DNA from: Georgenia muralis
GTDB lineage: Bacteria > Actinomycetota > Actinomycetes > Actinomycetales > Actinomycetaceae
Assembly (NCBI RefSeq): GCF_003814705.1
Contig: NZ_RKRA01000001.1
Location: 930,001 to 994,000 of the forward strand
Direction: 5' to 3'
Length of the DNA: 64,000 bases
The position numbers were made by a program, and so were the translations under genes. The notes beneath the pieces were generated by a model. It was not told where the DNA came from. It ran no database searches and saw nothing but the letters and a program-made list of their open reading frames with translations. Each line of letters starts with the position of its first letter. Position 1 is the stretch's first letter. Below are positions 1-8,450 of this stretch, piece by piece.

Positions 1-321
1 GAGGATCCCGAACACCAGGGACAGGGTGACCGCCTTGTCGGCGTCGACGCTCTGCTGCGAGTACTGCATGGGCGCGGCCGGGGCCATCGGCGCGCCGTGC
101 TGCGAGCCGTAGCCCTGCTCGTAGGCGCCGGTCTGGCCGTAGCGCTGCCCACCGTACCCGTCCTGGTCGTAGGTGGGGGTCTGGCCGTACTGGCTGCCGT
201 ACTGCTGGCTGCCGTACTGCTGGCTGCCGGTCTGGTGGGTGCCGGCGGAGTCGGCGGAGGGCGCGCCGTAGGCGTCGGGGCTGTTCGAGCCCTGGCTGCT
301 GTCGCGGGTCCAGTCGGACAT
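1..321 (-). CDS. N-terminal part of a Gln/Tyr/Gly-rich membrane protein (cut by window edge)
   Basis: The gene begins with ATG at 321 behind a good ribosome binding site (GAGGAGA about 5 bases upstream) and runs off the left edge, so only 107 codons are seen. The N-terminus is hydrophilic low-complexity sequence with [15 protein letters not shown]-like repeats; around residue 97 it turns hydrophobic ([12 protein letters not shown]), which looks like the start of a membrane segment. Actinobacterial proteins with DUF4190- or TM2-type membrane domains often have such a Q/Y/G/P-rich cytoplasmic tail, but the domain itself lies outside the window, so no function is assigned. Tail and start are certain; family is a guess. 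Confidence 0.75.
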   Translation of the reverse strand, partial: MSDWTRDSSQGSNSPDAYGAPSADSAGTHQTGSQQYGSQQYGSQYGQTPTYDQDGYGGQRYGQTGAYEQGYGSQHGAPMAPAAPMQYSQQSVDADKAVTLSLVFGIL

Positions 322-455
322 GTGGTCTCCTCAGGGGAAGGGGTCGGGCGTGTGCCTGGCCTCAAGCGAACCACACGCGATGCCCGAGATGCCCCGCGAA
401 CGCGCCGCACGCGCCGGACGTCGCGGCCTGCGGCTCGCCCGGCTCACCGTCGGCT

Positions 456-491
456 GAGGACGACGAGGACGACGAGGACGACGAGGACGAC
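456..491. repeat. Four tandem copies of a 9-base microsatellite
   Basis: GAGGACGAC is repeated four times without change in the 243-base gap between the partial gene at 321 and the end of the CorC gene at 565. Short open frames crossing it give only (EDD)n or (VVL)n runs with no supported start, so I read it as a non-coding microsatellite. Confidence 0.8.
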
Positions 492-564
492 GTCGGACGA
501 CGGCGGGGGCCGGGCGACCCTGTGGTCCACCCGGCCCCCACGACGTCGGTCGGAAGAAGCCGGC

Positions 565-1602
565 TCAGTCGCGACGGGTGGCGTCGCGGACCTCCCCCAC
601 GAGCTCCTCGAGCACGTCCTCCAGGGCGACGACGCCGAGCAGCGCACCGCCCTCCTCCACCGCCGCGAGGTGTGCGCCCTCGCGCTGCATGACCCGCATG
701 ACGGTGCGCAGCGAGTCGTCCGAGCGCACCTGGGACAGCGCGCGCAGCCGGGCCGCCGCGACGGGGAGGTCCCGGTCCGCGGGGTCGGTGGTGAGCAGGT
801 CCTTCACGTGGACGTACTCACGCATCGCGCCGTCGTCGGAGCGGATCGGGAAGCGCGAGAAGCCGGTCGTGGCGCTCAGCTCCTCCAGCTCGGCCACCGT
901 CGACCTTCGGGTGGTGGTGACCAGCTCGGCCGAGGGGAGGAGGACCTGGGCGACGGTGCGCTCCTCGAAGCCGAGCGCGCCGACGAGGAGCTGGAGCTCC
1001 TCCTCGTCCAGGAAGCCCTCGCGGCCGGACTCCGCCACCAGGCCGGCCACCTCGTCGCGGGTGAAGGCGGTGGTCACCTCGTCCTGCGGGGCGACCCGCA
1101 GGATCCGCAGGACGATGTTCGCGGACTCGTTGAGGATCCACACGACCGGCCGGATGACCCAGACGATGCCGTAGAGGATGGGCCCGAGGACGAGCGCGGA
1201 CCGGTCGGGACCGGCCAGGGCGATGTTCTTCGGGACCATCTCGCCGAGCACCATGTGGAAGAAGACCACGATCGCCAGGGCGATCGTGAACGCCACGGGG
1301 TCTACGAGCCCCTCGGGCACCCCGAGAGAGGCGAAGACCGGCTCGAGCAGGTGGGCCAGCGCGGGTTCGGCGATGGCACCGAGCCCCAGCGAGCTGACGG
1401 TGATGCCCAGCTGGGCTCCCGCCATCATGAGCGAGACCCGCTCCATGGCGCGCAGGGTCACGCGGGCCACGCGCGAGCCCTCCGCGGCCCGCGGCTCGAT
1501 CTGGGTGCGCCGGGCGGAGATGAGCGCGAACTCGGCCCCGACGAAGAACGCGTTGGAGATCAGCAGCCCCAGGGCCACCAGAAGCGCGGTTCCGGTGCTC
1601 AT
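565..1602 (-). CDS. CNNM/CorC-family transporter-like protein lacking the C-terminal CorC_HlyC domain
   Basis: A 345-residue membrane protein. The N-terminal CNNM (DUF21) domain (residues about 1-185) has hydrophobic helices and the family signature [13 protein letters not shown] near the start and [11 protein letters not shown] in the third helix region. A CBS pair follows (about 205-335). The last domain of full-length CorC/HlyC proteins is absent, which is usual for the second member of actinobacterial tandem pairs. The family is implicated in Mg2+/Co2+ efflux or Mg homeostasis; the substrate here is unknown. The start is the ATG that overlaps the stop of the upstream paralogue (ATGA, 1599-1602); the reading frame is open further upstream but there it is antisense-like sequence inside the neighbour. 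Confidence 0.9.
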   Translation of the reverse strand: MSTGTALLVALGLLISNAFFVGAEFALISARRTQIEPRAAEGSRVARVTLRAMERVSLMMAGAQLGITVSSLGLGAIAEPALAHLLEPVFASLGVPEGLVDPVAFTIALAIVVFFHMVLGEMVPKNIALAGPDRSALVLGPILYGIVWVIRPVVWILNESANIVLRILRVAPQDEVTTAFTRDEVAGLVAESGREGFLDEEELQLLVGALGFEERTVAQVLLPSAELVTTTRRSTVAELEELSATTGFSRFPIRSDDGAMREYVHVKDLLTTDPADRDLPVAAARLRALSQVRSDDSLRTVMRVMQREGAHLAAVEEGGALLGVVALEDVLEELVGEVRDATRRD

Positions 1603-2963
1603 CGGCGGGCCTCCTCGGCGTCGTGGTCGAGCGGCAGGAGGCGGACCCCGGCCACCCGGTGGTGGTCCATGCGCACCACGGTGGCGCGCACCTCGACGGT
1701 GCGGCGGCCGACGTGCTCGACGTCGGAGTGGTCCGAGCACTCCAGGACCACCTCGTCGCCGACCTCGGGCAGGCGCCCGAGGAGCTCGGTGACGAGCCCA
1801 CCGACGGTGTCGGAGTCCTCGCCCTCGGGCAGCTCGAGCTCGATGAGGTCGCTGACCTCGTCGGGTCGCAGCAGGCCGGAGACGGTGAGGCTGCCGTCAG
1901 CGCCGCGGTGGTGGCGCCGCTCGCCGTCGTCCTGCTCGTCCTCGATCTCCCCCACGATCTCCTCCAGGAGGTCCTCGAGCGTGACGATGCCGGCGGTGCC
2001 GCCGTACTCGTCGACGACGACGGCCATCTGGAGGCCGGCCTCGCGCAGGGTCGCGAGGAGCGGGTCGAGCTCCATGGTCTCCGAGACGGCCTGCGGCTCG
2101 ACCATGACCTCGCCGATGGGCCGCTCGCCCCGCTCGGCGACGGGCACCGAGAGGGCGTGCTTGAAGTGGACGAACCCGACGACGTGGTCGACGGTGTCGA
2201 TGATCACGGGGAAGCGGCCGTGGCCGGTGGCGCTGGCCTGGGCGATGACCTCCGCGACCGGGTCCTCGGCGCGGAGGAAGTGCACCCGGGTGCGCGGGGT
2301 CATGACGTCCCCGGCGCTGTGGTGGCCGAACTCGATGGAGCGCATGACCAGCTCCGCCGTCGGCCGGTCGAGGGTGCCCTGGCGGTGCGAGCGGTCCACG
2401 AGGGAGGAGAGCTCCTGGGCCGTGCGGGCGGAGGCGAGCTCCTCCCGTGGCTCGATCCCCATGGCCCGCAGGACCATGTTCGCGGCACCGTTGAGGAACC
2501 GGATGACCGGCCCGGCGACGGTCGCGAAGATCTTCTGGGGCAGGGCGACGGCGCGGCCCACGCGCAGCGGCTCGGCGATGGCCCAGTTCTTGGGCACGAG
2601 CTCGCCGAAGATCATCTGCACGTACGTGACGACGACGAGCGCGAGGGTGAGCGACAGGCCGGTGATCGCGGCATCGGGCAGGCCGGTCAGGCCCAGCGGG
2701 CCGCGCAGCAGCGTGGCCAGGGACGGCTCGGCGAGCGCGCCGACGAGCAGCGAGGTCACGGTGATGCCGAGCTGGGCGCCGGAGAGCTGGGTGGAGAGGG
2801 TCTTGAGGCCGCCGAGGAGGGAGCGCGAGCGCTTGTCCCCGCCCTCGGCCTCGCGTTCGACCGTGGCACGGTCGACGGTGATGTAGGCGAACTCGACGGC
2901 GACGAAGATCGCGTTGGCGAGGATGAGGACGAGTGCGATCGCGAGGAGGAACCACTCGGTCAT
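1599..2963 (-). CDS. Full-length CNNM/CBS/CorC_HlyC protein (hemolysin C / CorC family)
   Basis: A 454-residue integral membrane protein with the three expected parts: a CNNM transmembrane domain (about 1-190, with [12 protein letters not shown] and [11 protein letters not shown] motifs), two CBS domains (about 205-330, [11 protein letters not shown] and [21 protein letters not shown]) and a C-terminal CorC_HlyC domain (about 350-435). Family members affect divalent-cation homeostasis. It is first in a two-gene unit with the shorter paralogue, joined by an ATGA overlap, so the two probably form a heteromeric complex. Function is inferred from the family only. Confidence 0.92.
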   Translation of the reverse strand: MTEWFLLAIALVLILANAIFVAVEFAYITVDRATVEREAEGGDKRSRSLLGGLKTLSTQLSGAQLGITVTSLLVGALAEPSLATLLRGPLGLTGLPDAAITGLSLTLALVVVTYVQMIFGELVPKNWAIAEPLRVGRAVALPQKIFATVAGPVIRFLNGAANMVLRAMGIEPREELASARTAQELSSLVDRSHRQGTLDRPTAELVMRSIEFGHHSAGDVMTPRTRVHFLRAEDPVAEVIAQASATGHGRFPVIIDTVDHVVGFVHFKHALSVPVAERGERPIGEVMVEPQAVSETMELDPLLATLREAGLQMAVVVDEYGGTAGIVTLEDLLEEIVGEIEDEQDDGERRHHRGADGSLTVSGLLRPDEVSDLIELELPEGEDSDTVGGLVTELLGRLPEVGDEVVLECSDHSDVEHVGRRTVEVRATVVRMDHHRVAGVRLLPLDHDAEEARR

Positions 2964-3095
2964 GCCCTCACCCGCCTGGTCGAAGGGGCGGGGCGTCGAT
3001 GGTGGCCCGGACTGTCAGGCTCCGAGCTGTCCGCGGCCTCGGCCACGGGGATCCCACCGGCGCCCGGACGGGCGTCAGGATTCTGGTTCACCCCT

Positions 3096-4421
3096 CTACT
3101 GTACGGAACGCCGGCGCAGCGGCCTCCGCGCGGGGGCCGCGACGGCGTCGTCGCCGGGCCCGCCGTCGCCCATCTGGTCCGGACCGCGGTCCGGGTCGGT
3201 CGCCCGCCACTCCTTGAGGGCCGCCCAGGCGACGGCGGCGATCGGCACCGCGAGCAGCGCACCGATGATGCCGGAGACGATCGTCCCGGCGGTCAGGGCG
3301 AGCAGGATCGCCAGCGGGTGCAGCGCGAGGGCCTTGCCGATGACGACGGGGGCGAGGAGGTCACCCTCGAGCTGGTTCACGCCGATGACGACGGCGACGA
3401 CGATGAGCGCCGTCACCGGGCCGTTGGCGACCAGGGCGATGAGTGCGGCGAGGGTGCCGGCCAGGGTGGCGCCGATGAGCGGGATGAAGGCGCCGAGGAA
3501 CACGATGGTCGCCAGCGGCAGGGCCAGCGGGACCCCGAGGATGACCAGGGCGACGCCGATGACGACGGCGTCGACGAGCGCGACGACGGCGGTGCCACGC
3601 ACGTACCCGCCGAGGACCGTCACGGAACGCTCGCCGATCCGCCAGACGCGCGGGCGGACGTCCTCGTCGAGCGGGCGCAGGAAGAACCCGAAGATGCCGC
3701 GGCCGTCCTTGAGGAGGAAGAAGAGGATGACGATGCCGAGCAGCGTCCCGGCCACGACCTCGATGGCGGCGGAGGCCCCGGCGATCGCCCCGCCCTGGAC
3801 GGTGTCGGAGGTGAGGAACTCGGTGAGCTGCTCCCGGGCGGCGGTGATCTGCTCCTCGCTGATCCCGAGCGGGCCGGTGGCCAGGTAGTCCTGGAGCTGG
3901 TCGAGGCCGCTCTCGGCGCCCTCGACGAGCTGGTCGGACTCGTCTCGGATCTCCCGGCCCACGAGCCACAGGATGGTCCCGAGGCCACCGAGGCCGATGA
4001 TGAGGGTGGCCCACGTGGCCAGGGCGTTGGGCCAGCCGTGGCGGCGCAGGAAGGCCACAGCCGGGCTCATGGCCGCGGCGAGGATCGTGACGATGAGGAT
4101 CGGGATGACGAGGAGCTTGAGCTCGCGCAGCCCGATGACGAGGACGGTGGCGAGGCCGAGGACGAGCAGGACCTGCGCGGCCCGGATCGCGGCCCGGCCC
4201 AGGCTGTCCTCCCAGATGCCGCGCCGGCGGCGCCGCGATCCCTGGGTGATGGCGGCGGCCGCGCCGGAGGCGGCAGTCGGGGTTGCCGCACCGGCGGGAC
4301 CGCCGGGCGCCCGGGGGGCCGGAGCGCCGGGCGCCCGGGGGGCGACACCGGGCGCGGACGATGTCGAGGTGGCCGGGCTCTTCGTGGCGCCGCCGCGGGA
4401 GCGCGGTCTGCGGATCTTCAC
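3096..4421 (-). CDS. AI-2E family transporter (PerM/DUF20-type permease)
   Basis: A 441-residue polytopic membrane protein. The first 90 residues are basic, Pro/Ala-rich and partly repetitive (APGAPAPRAPGG from a local DNA duplication near 4305-4340), likely cytoplasmic. About eight hydrophobic segments follow, with the family-typical C-terminal stretch FLGAFIPLIGATLAG and a later NQLEGDLLAPVVIGKAL motif. Members were named after E. coli TqsA, but many act in other export or ion-exchange roles, so the substrate is open. The start ATG at 4421 is downstream of an unusual 19-base repeat tract (4493-4634). Confidence 0.9.
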   Translation of the reverse strand: MKIRRPRSRGGATKSPATSTSSAPGVAPRAPGAPAPRAPGGPAGAATPTAASGAAAAITQGSRRRRRGIWEDSLGRAAIRAAQVLLVLGLATVLVIGLRELKLLVIPILIVTILAAAMSPAVAFLRRHGWPNALATWATLIIGLGGLGTILWLVGREIRDESDQLVEGAESGLDQLQDYLATGPLGISEEQITAAREQLTEFLTSDTVQGGAIAGASAAIEVVAGTLLGIVILFFLLKDGRGIFGFFLRPLDEDVRPRVWRIGERSVTVLGGYVRGTAVVALVDAVVIGVALVILGVPLALPLATIVFLGAFIPLIGATLAGTLAALIALVANGPVTALIVVAVVIGVNQLEGDLLAPVVIGKALALHPLAILLALTAGTIVSGIIGALLAVPIAAVAWAALKEWRATDPDRGPDQMGDGGPGDDAVAAPARRPLRRRSVQ

Positions 4422-4492
4422 CGCCCCAGGCTGGCACTCCCGCCGCCGCGCGGCACGTCAGGGGCGGCGGCCCGAGGAGCGCGGACCGCACA

Positions 4493-4634
4493 CTGCGTCG
4501 CCGAACGATCGCCGCGTCACCCCACGATCCCGGCGCCGTCACCACGATCCGTCCGTCGCCCAACGATCCCCCCGTCACCCAACGATCCCCCCGTCACCCA
4601 ACGAGAGCGGTGTGCGGGGATCGCTCGGCGACGG
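4493..4634. repeat. Six direct 19-20 base repeats plus one inverted copy
   Basis: The core CGATC recurs at 4506, 4525, 4545, 4564 and 4583, and a decayed copy (CGAGA) lies at 4602, so the period is 19 or 20. The best unit is CCGTCACCCAACGATCCCC. A copy in opposite orientation (GGGGATCGCTCGGCGACGG) sits at 4616-4634, directly after the stop of the minus-strand gene at 4640. In minus-strand RNA the inverted copy can pair with any of the direct copies, for example 4616-4634 with 4571-4590, with G-U pairs and one mismatch. It lies between the 106-residue gene and the AI-2E gene. Confidence 0.8.
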
Positions 4635-4639
4635 AGGGA

Positions 4640-4960
4640 TCAGTCGCCGCCGAGCCTCCAGCTGTGCCGGTCGCCCAGCGGCGCCCACCGGCCACGGTCG
4701 CGCCGCTCCACGGTGGGCGGACCGGTCGAGGCCAGAGCGGCGACCTCGGCGACGGCGGCGTCCGCGGCAGGCAGTGCCTCTCCGTCGTCCGCGGCCGTGA
4801 ACCGGACCGTCACGACGGCGCGGCCGGAGACGACGGCGAGGTCGCGCGCCTCGACGTTGACGAGCCGCGCGACGGCCTCCGACGCTGCAGGCAGCACACT
4901 CTCGGGCGTCACCCCGGCGTGGAGCAGCCCCACGGGGACGCGGACACGGTAGGACGGCAC
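4640..4960 (-). CDS. Small hypothetical protein (106 residues)
   Basis: The frame starts with GTG at 4960 (PSYRVRVPVGLLHAGVTPES) and ends at the repeat tract. Composition is normal for a soluble alpha/beta protein: alternating hydrophobics (ARDLAVVSGRAVVTVRF) and a Trp/Arg-rich end. I do not recognise a family. It probably shares a transcript with the lipoprotein gene at 5043. Codon third positions are strongly GC-biased as in neighbours, which supports coding. Confidence 0.6.
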   Translation of the reverse strand: MPSYRVRVPVGLLHAGVTPESVLPAASEAVARLVNVEARDLAVVSGRAVVTVRFTAADDGEALPAADAAVAEVAALASTGPPTVERRDRGRWAPLGDRHSWRLGGD

Positions 4961-4965
4961 CGGCC

Positions 4966-5040
4966 TCAGCCCCCGTGGTAGACCGTGCGCACGTCGCGCT
5001 GGGCGTCGGTGATCGTCATCGCGCTGCCGGCGGTCCGCAC
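4966..5040 (-). CDS. Very short reading frame between two genes, possibly a remnant
   Basis: Two bases after the lipoprotein stop a GTG opens a 24-residue frame that ends TITDAQRDVRTVYHGG; an internal ATG at 5019 gives 17 residues. The sequence resembles the beginning of a longer protein that is then cut by a stop, and the next gene starts only 5 bases later. It may be a decayed gene start, a leader peptide or chance. I can see no frameshift that continues it. Confidence 0.25.
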   Translation of the reverse strand: MRTAGSAMTITDAQRDVRTVYHGG

Positions 5041-5042
5041 GG

Positions 5043-5909
5043 TCAGTCCAGCGGTGCGACCGAGCCCTGCTCGACCGAGCTCTCCACGAGGTGCAGGCGG
5101 GTGACGAGTCGCTGGGCCAGCTGGTTCGGGGGCCAGCAGATGTACGTGGAGAGCTGGTAGACGTCGTCGCTCGGGCTCTCCCGGTAGACCTTCTCGTCGA
5201 TGTCGAGGTCCGACTCGTACAGGGCGAAGCTGCCCTCGGCGTCCTCCGGCTGGACCACCTCGTAGACGTACCGGTAGACCAGGTCCGCCTCGCTGGGGTG
5301 CGGTGTCCAGATGGTCACCCGGTCCCCTATCTCCATGACGCCGCTCGCGCCGGCGACCCGGCCCTCGTACTCCTCGCCGTTGAGCGCCACGGAGCCGTCG
5401 ATGCCCAGCACGTTGTGCAGACCGATGACGAGCTCGTTGGGGTCGGTGATCGTGTCGATGACCGCGCCCATCATGAGCAGCCGGTTGCCGTCCCGCGGGT
5501 CGACCATCGCCGTGAGCCGAAGGACCGCGGTCTCGCCCGCCGACGGACGGTCGTAGTCGCCGCCGAAGAAGGCGTCGTAGGCGGAGTCGGCCATGATGGC
5601 GGACTCCGAGGTCCGGTCGCCCCGGAACTCCATCTGGATCGCGCCGACGAAGTCCTCGTGGCCGAAGACGCCCGGGTCCAGGGGCGGTGGTGCCTCCCCC
5701 GGGTCGGCCTCGGCCTGCTGGGACACGCCCGTGGTCTCGGCCGGGTCCTCACCGGCGGCCTCGCCGGCCTCCTGGACGCCCTCCGCGGCGGTGCGGGTGG
5801 AGGCCGAGCTGACGGTCCGTCCAGGGTCGTTGCTGCACGCCGCCAGACCGACGGCGGCCGCGAGCGCAAGGCTCAGCGCTGCCGTTGCGGTGCTCCGGCG
5901 TCGGTTCAT
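5043..5909 (-). CDS. Predicted lipoprotein of unknown function
   Basis: A 288-residue exported protein. A basic N-terminus (MNRRRSTATA) and hydrophobic core lead to a lipobox (VGLAAC), so the mature protein should begin with a lipid-modified Cys at about residue 25. An acidic, Ala/Glu-rich linker follows to about residue 75, then a folded domain with YDAFFGGDYDRPSAGE and a C-terminal part with WTPHPSEADLVYRYVYEVV. No enzyme motif is visible. I place the start at ATG 5909 because GAGGAC sits 7 bases before it; an in-frame GTG at 5915 overlaps that site too closely. Confidence 0.75.
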   Translation of the reverse strand: MNRRRSTATAALSLALAAAVGLAACSNDPGRTVSSASTRTAAEGVQEAGEAAGEDPAETTGVSQQAEADPGEAPPPLDPGVFGHEDFVGAIQMEFRGDRTSESAIMADSAYDAFFGGDYDRPSAGETAVLRLTAMVDPRDGNRLLMMGAVIDTITDPNELVIGLHNVLGIDGSVALNGEEYEGRVAGASGVMEIGDRVTIWTPHPSEADLVYRYVYEVVQPEDAEGSFALYESDLDIDEKVYRESPSDDVYQLSTYICWPPNQLAQRLVTRLHLVESSVEQGSVAPLD

Positions 5910-6043
5910 CGTCACGTCCTCACAGGGGGTGTGCGTCTCGTCACCAGTGGATCACAGCACCGTGCGGCCGCGTGGCCGGTCGGCGCTCCCGACGCGGGAA
6001 CGAGCCGGACGCTCACGACCACCGCGATGCCCCGCCAGGTGGA

Positions 6044-6074
6044 GGAGGGACCGCACCTGTGGTGCGATCCCTCC
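6044..6074 (-). terminator. Strong hairpin after the small secreted-protein gene
   Basis: Arms GGAGGGACCGCACC (6044-6057) and GGTGCGATCCCTCC (6061-6074) pair over 14 positions with one mismatch and a 3-base loop. It lies about 70 bases past the stop at 6143, as expected for a terminator of that gene. No U-run follows, which is common in actinobacteria. Confidence 0.65.
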
Positions 6075-6142
6075 CGCGGACGGCCGATCTCGACCTCCGC
6101 GAGTCCAGGAACGGGGCGCCCCAGAGCCCCGGATCCCGGGCG

Positions 6143-6364
6143 TCAGCGGGTCTGCAGCGTCCGGATGACCTTCTGCGTGGGAGCAGGGGTCGGCTTGGGC
6201 GTGGGCTTCTTGTCGTCGTCGTCCGGGCAGACGCCGCCGTACTCGGGAGCCTCCGCCTCGCAGGACTGGTCGTCGGCGACGTGGCTGTCGGCGAAGGCCG
6301 CACCGGGGATCGCGACGAGCGCGGCGACGGCGGCGATGGACACGACAGTGCGGGAGAGCTTCAT
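6143..6364 (-). CDS. Small secreted protein with acidic Lys/Pro-rich tail
   Basis: A 73-residue protein with a clear Sec signal peptide (MKLSRTVVSIAAVAALVAIP, predicted cleavage after GAAFA near residue 25). The mature part has two Cys (QSCEAEAPEYGGVCPDDDD), which could form one disulfide, followed by a KKPTPKPTPAPT wall-spanning-type segment. The start is the ATG at 6364, since the upstream in-frame ATG overlaps the GAGG ribosome site. Function unknown. Confidence 0.65.
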   Translation of the reverse strand: MKLSRTVVSIAAVAALVAIPGAAFADSHVADDQSCEAEAPEYGGVCPDDDDKKPTPKPTPAPTQKVIRTLQTR

Positions 6365-6415
6365 GAGGTGCCTCATTCAGTCAGGGGCTATCTCGACAAC
6401 CGTAGCGCAAGCCTC

Positions 6416-8239
6416 TCAGCATGGGGAGTCGTTCACAACGACTTCTGTCGGGCTCGCGAGCGGCGTCGTCCGAACCCGGGCCGGGGCGTCCTGACCGGCG
6501 GCGGTCTCGACGTCGACCTCGAGGACGTGGGCCGCCCCGGGGGTGAGGGTGACCCGGGTGACCGAGACGACCATGCCCTCGTGGGCGTAGAAGCCGGTGA
6601 CCGACTCCGCCGAGCCGTCGAGCCGCACCGCCTCGATCCGCCCGCCGGCGGGGCTGTAGACCATGACGTTGGTCCAGACCTCACCGGGCGTCAGCCACCC
6701 GCGCCCGGTGAGCTGGTCGGGGTAGGAGCTGACCTCCTCGGGCGCGGTGGAGGCGATGTCCAGGGTCAGGGTGAGCGCCCGGGCGCCGTCGGACAGGCAC
6801 GCGGTCCGCTCGACCGTGACCGCGGTGTCCAGGTAGTAGCTCATCTTGGTGGCGCTGGCGTCGTTGAGGTAGACGCCGAGCTCGGGCGCGCCGTCGACCT
6901 CGCCGAGCAGCTCCCCGCTCAGCACGGTCCCGGACAGCAGGCTCTGCTCGCGCGGGTCCGACGACCACAGCATGAGCCGACCCTCGTCGGCGGACGACGC
7001 GAGGGCGGGCAGGAGCGCGGCCGGGTTCCCGCCGCCGGTGAGGAGCCTGGCGAAGGCGGCCCTGGCGGCGTCGGCGAAGACGGCGTCCTGCTCCTCCGCG
7101 CGGAAGAGCTCGACGTAGACCTCGTTGAGGAGCACCCGCGCGGCGTTGTCCCCGTCCAGGCGCCGGCCGCCGGCGAGCTCGACCGGACCGGTCACCCCCA
7201 GCACCCGCTGCAGGACCACCGGGTCGACGGAGACGACGCCGTCCACGTGCTCACCGCGCGCCCCGGTCCACATGGCGCTGACGATCTCCGCGGTACGCGG
7301 GAAGTCCGGCGTCATCGAGGGGTTCGCGCCGAAGACGGCCAGCCGCTCGGTGAAGAGGTCCTCCTCCTCGGCGGTCAGCTCGACGACCGGCTCCTCCGTG
7401 CTGAAGGGCCCGGCCCCGAACTGCTCGCCCAGGGTGATCTCACCGTCGCTGGCCGTCAGCGAGATCCACGCGCCGAGGATGCCGCCGGTGGCCCGGGCCT
7501 CCGCCGGGTTCTGGGCGACGAGGACGTAGCGGCGCTCGCCGTAGGCGCCGAGCATGGAGGGCAGGAGCTGGACCGCGCGGGACGCCGTCGCCGTCGTCAT
7601 CGCGAGGTCGTCGACCATCCCGCGCAGCTCGGTGAGCGGGCCGCGGACCTCCTGCAGGACCCGGTCGGAGTCGACGGCGCCGAGGCGGATCACCGCCTCC
7701 TGCACCTCGTCGTCGGCAGCGGTGACCCGGGGGGCGATCTGGATGAACGGGTCGAGCTCGATCCGGCCCTCCTCCGGGCTGAGGACGGCGGGGTCGAGGA
7801 CGGCGGTGGCCTCCGCGAGCTCCGGCAGGGCGCCGGTGGCGAGGTCGTCGACCACCTCGGTGACGGTCTGGACCGCCTTGACCGTCGCTCCGACCACGGG
7901 CATCCGGGCGGCGAGCCACCAGTGCGGACCGCGGGTGTCGGCGCGGGCCTCCGCGGCATCGGACCGGAGCCGCTCGAGCGTGGTCGCCGCGGCCTCACGA
8001 TCCCCGTCGAGGACCTGGGTGCGCAGGGTCCCGACGGCGGAGCCCGCCGTGCGCAGGCTCGCCTGCGCACGCAGCGCGTCCAGTCCGACGAGGACGGCGG
8101 AGACGACCAGGACGAGGACCGCGAGCGTGACGAGGAGGGCGACCCACCGTCCCCGGTGACGGGGGCGGTCGGGGTGACCCTCGGGCAGCGGGGCGGCGGG
8201 CGCGTCGTCGACCGCCGCGGTGTGCCGGGGGTCCGTCAT
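6416..8239 (-). CDS. DUF4012 domain protein at the edge of the polysaccharide locus
   Basis: A 607-residue protein: short cytoplasmic N-terminus, one transmembrane helix (about 31-53, core VALLVTLAVLVLVVSAVLVG), then a large extracytoplasmic domain. The central part (about 230-400) carries the DUF4012 hallmark region GERRYVLVAQNPAEARATGG and further on VDGVVSVDPVVLQRVL. DUF4012 proteins are regularly found beside exopolysaccharide clusters in actinobacteria; their biochemical role is not established to my knowledge. It is divergent from the glycosyltransferase at 8451 and may share its control region. Confidence 0.85.
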   Translation of the reverse strand: MTDPRHTAAVDDAPAAPLPEGHPDRPRHRGRWVALLVTLAVLVLVVSAVLVGLDALRAQASLRTAGSAVGTLRTQVLDGDREAAATTLERLRSDAAEARADTRGPHWWLAARMPVVGATVKAVQTVTEVVDDLATGALPELAEATAVLDPAVLSPEEGRIELDPFIQIAPRVTAADDEVQEAVIRLGAVDSDRVLQEVRGPLTELRGMVDDLAMTTATASRAVQLLPSMLGAYGERRYVLVAQNPAEARATGGILGAWISLTASDGEITLGEQFGAGPFSTEEPVVELTAEEEDLFTERLAVFGANPSMTPDFPRTAEIVSAMWTGARGEHVDGVVSVDPVVLQRVLGVTGPVELAGGRRLDGDNAARVLLNEVYVELFRAEEQDAVFADAARAAFARLLTGGGNPAALLPALASSADEGRLMLWSSDPREQSLLSGTVLSGELLGEVDGAPELGVYLNDASATKMSYYLDTAVTVERTACLSDGARALTLTLDIASTAPEEVSSYPDQLTGRGWLTPGEVWTNVMVYSPAGGRIEAVRLDGSAESVTGFYAHEGMVVSVTRVTLTPGAAHVLEVDVETAAGQDAPARVRTTPLASPTEVVVNDSPC

Positions 8240-8257
8240 GGCGTCATCGTAGGAGCG

Positions 8258-8274
8258 GCCCCTGACTCAGGGGC
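8258..8274. promoter_or_regulatory. Perfect 17-base palindrome upstream of the DUF4012 gene
   Basis: GCCCCTGA-C-TCAGGGGC is an exact inverted repeat around one central base, 19 bases before the DUF4012 start codon. It could be an operator or a short hairpin in the leader RNA. Nothing in the sequence tells these apart. Confidence 0.45.
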
Positions 8275-8310
8275 GCGCTTTCGTGGCACCGGACCCCCTC
8301 CCCTGCGACC

Positions 8311-8367
8311 CGCCTCACCCCGCCTCACCCTCTGCACGGGAGGGGGTGAAAGCGGGATATCACCCCC
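8311..8367. promoter_or_regulatory. Cluster of CGCCTCACCC boxes with an inverted GGGGGTGA pair
   Basis: CGCCTCACCC occurs twice in direct tandem (8311-8320, 8321-8330), the second extending to CGCCTCACCCTC. A wide inverted repeat follows: GGGGGTGA (8342-8349) and TCACCCCC (8360-8367). The same box is found upstream of the response regulator (41092 and 41148) and the Hpt-like gene (53097, as GAGGGTGAGGCG). Position 84-140 bases before the glycosyltransferase start fits an activator or repressor site. Confidence 0.5.
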
Positions 8368-8450
8368 GTTTTCATCCTCGGGGCTATCGATGTCCGCACG
8401 CCGTTGGGGGTCAATGGGGGTGTCAGTTCGGCGACTGGGGGCGCATCAGA

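Noticed and set aside
97-2886. A 929-codon open frame on the plus strand
   Set aside because: It is antisense to the two CorC genes; its translation is rich in Arg/Gly/Asp runs without domains, and such long antisense frames are common at this GC content.
1623-4952. An 1109-codon plus-strand open frame
   Set aside because: Antisense to the CorC and AI-2E genes, made of acidic low-complexity sequence that mirrors codon bias of the true genes.
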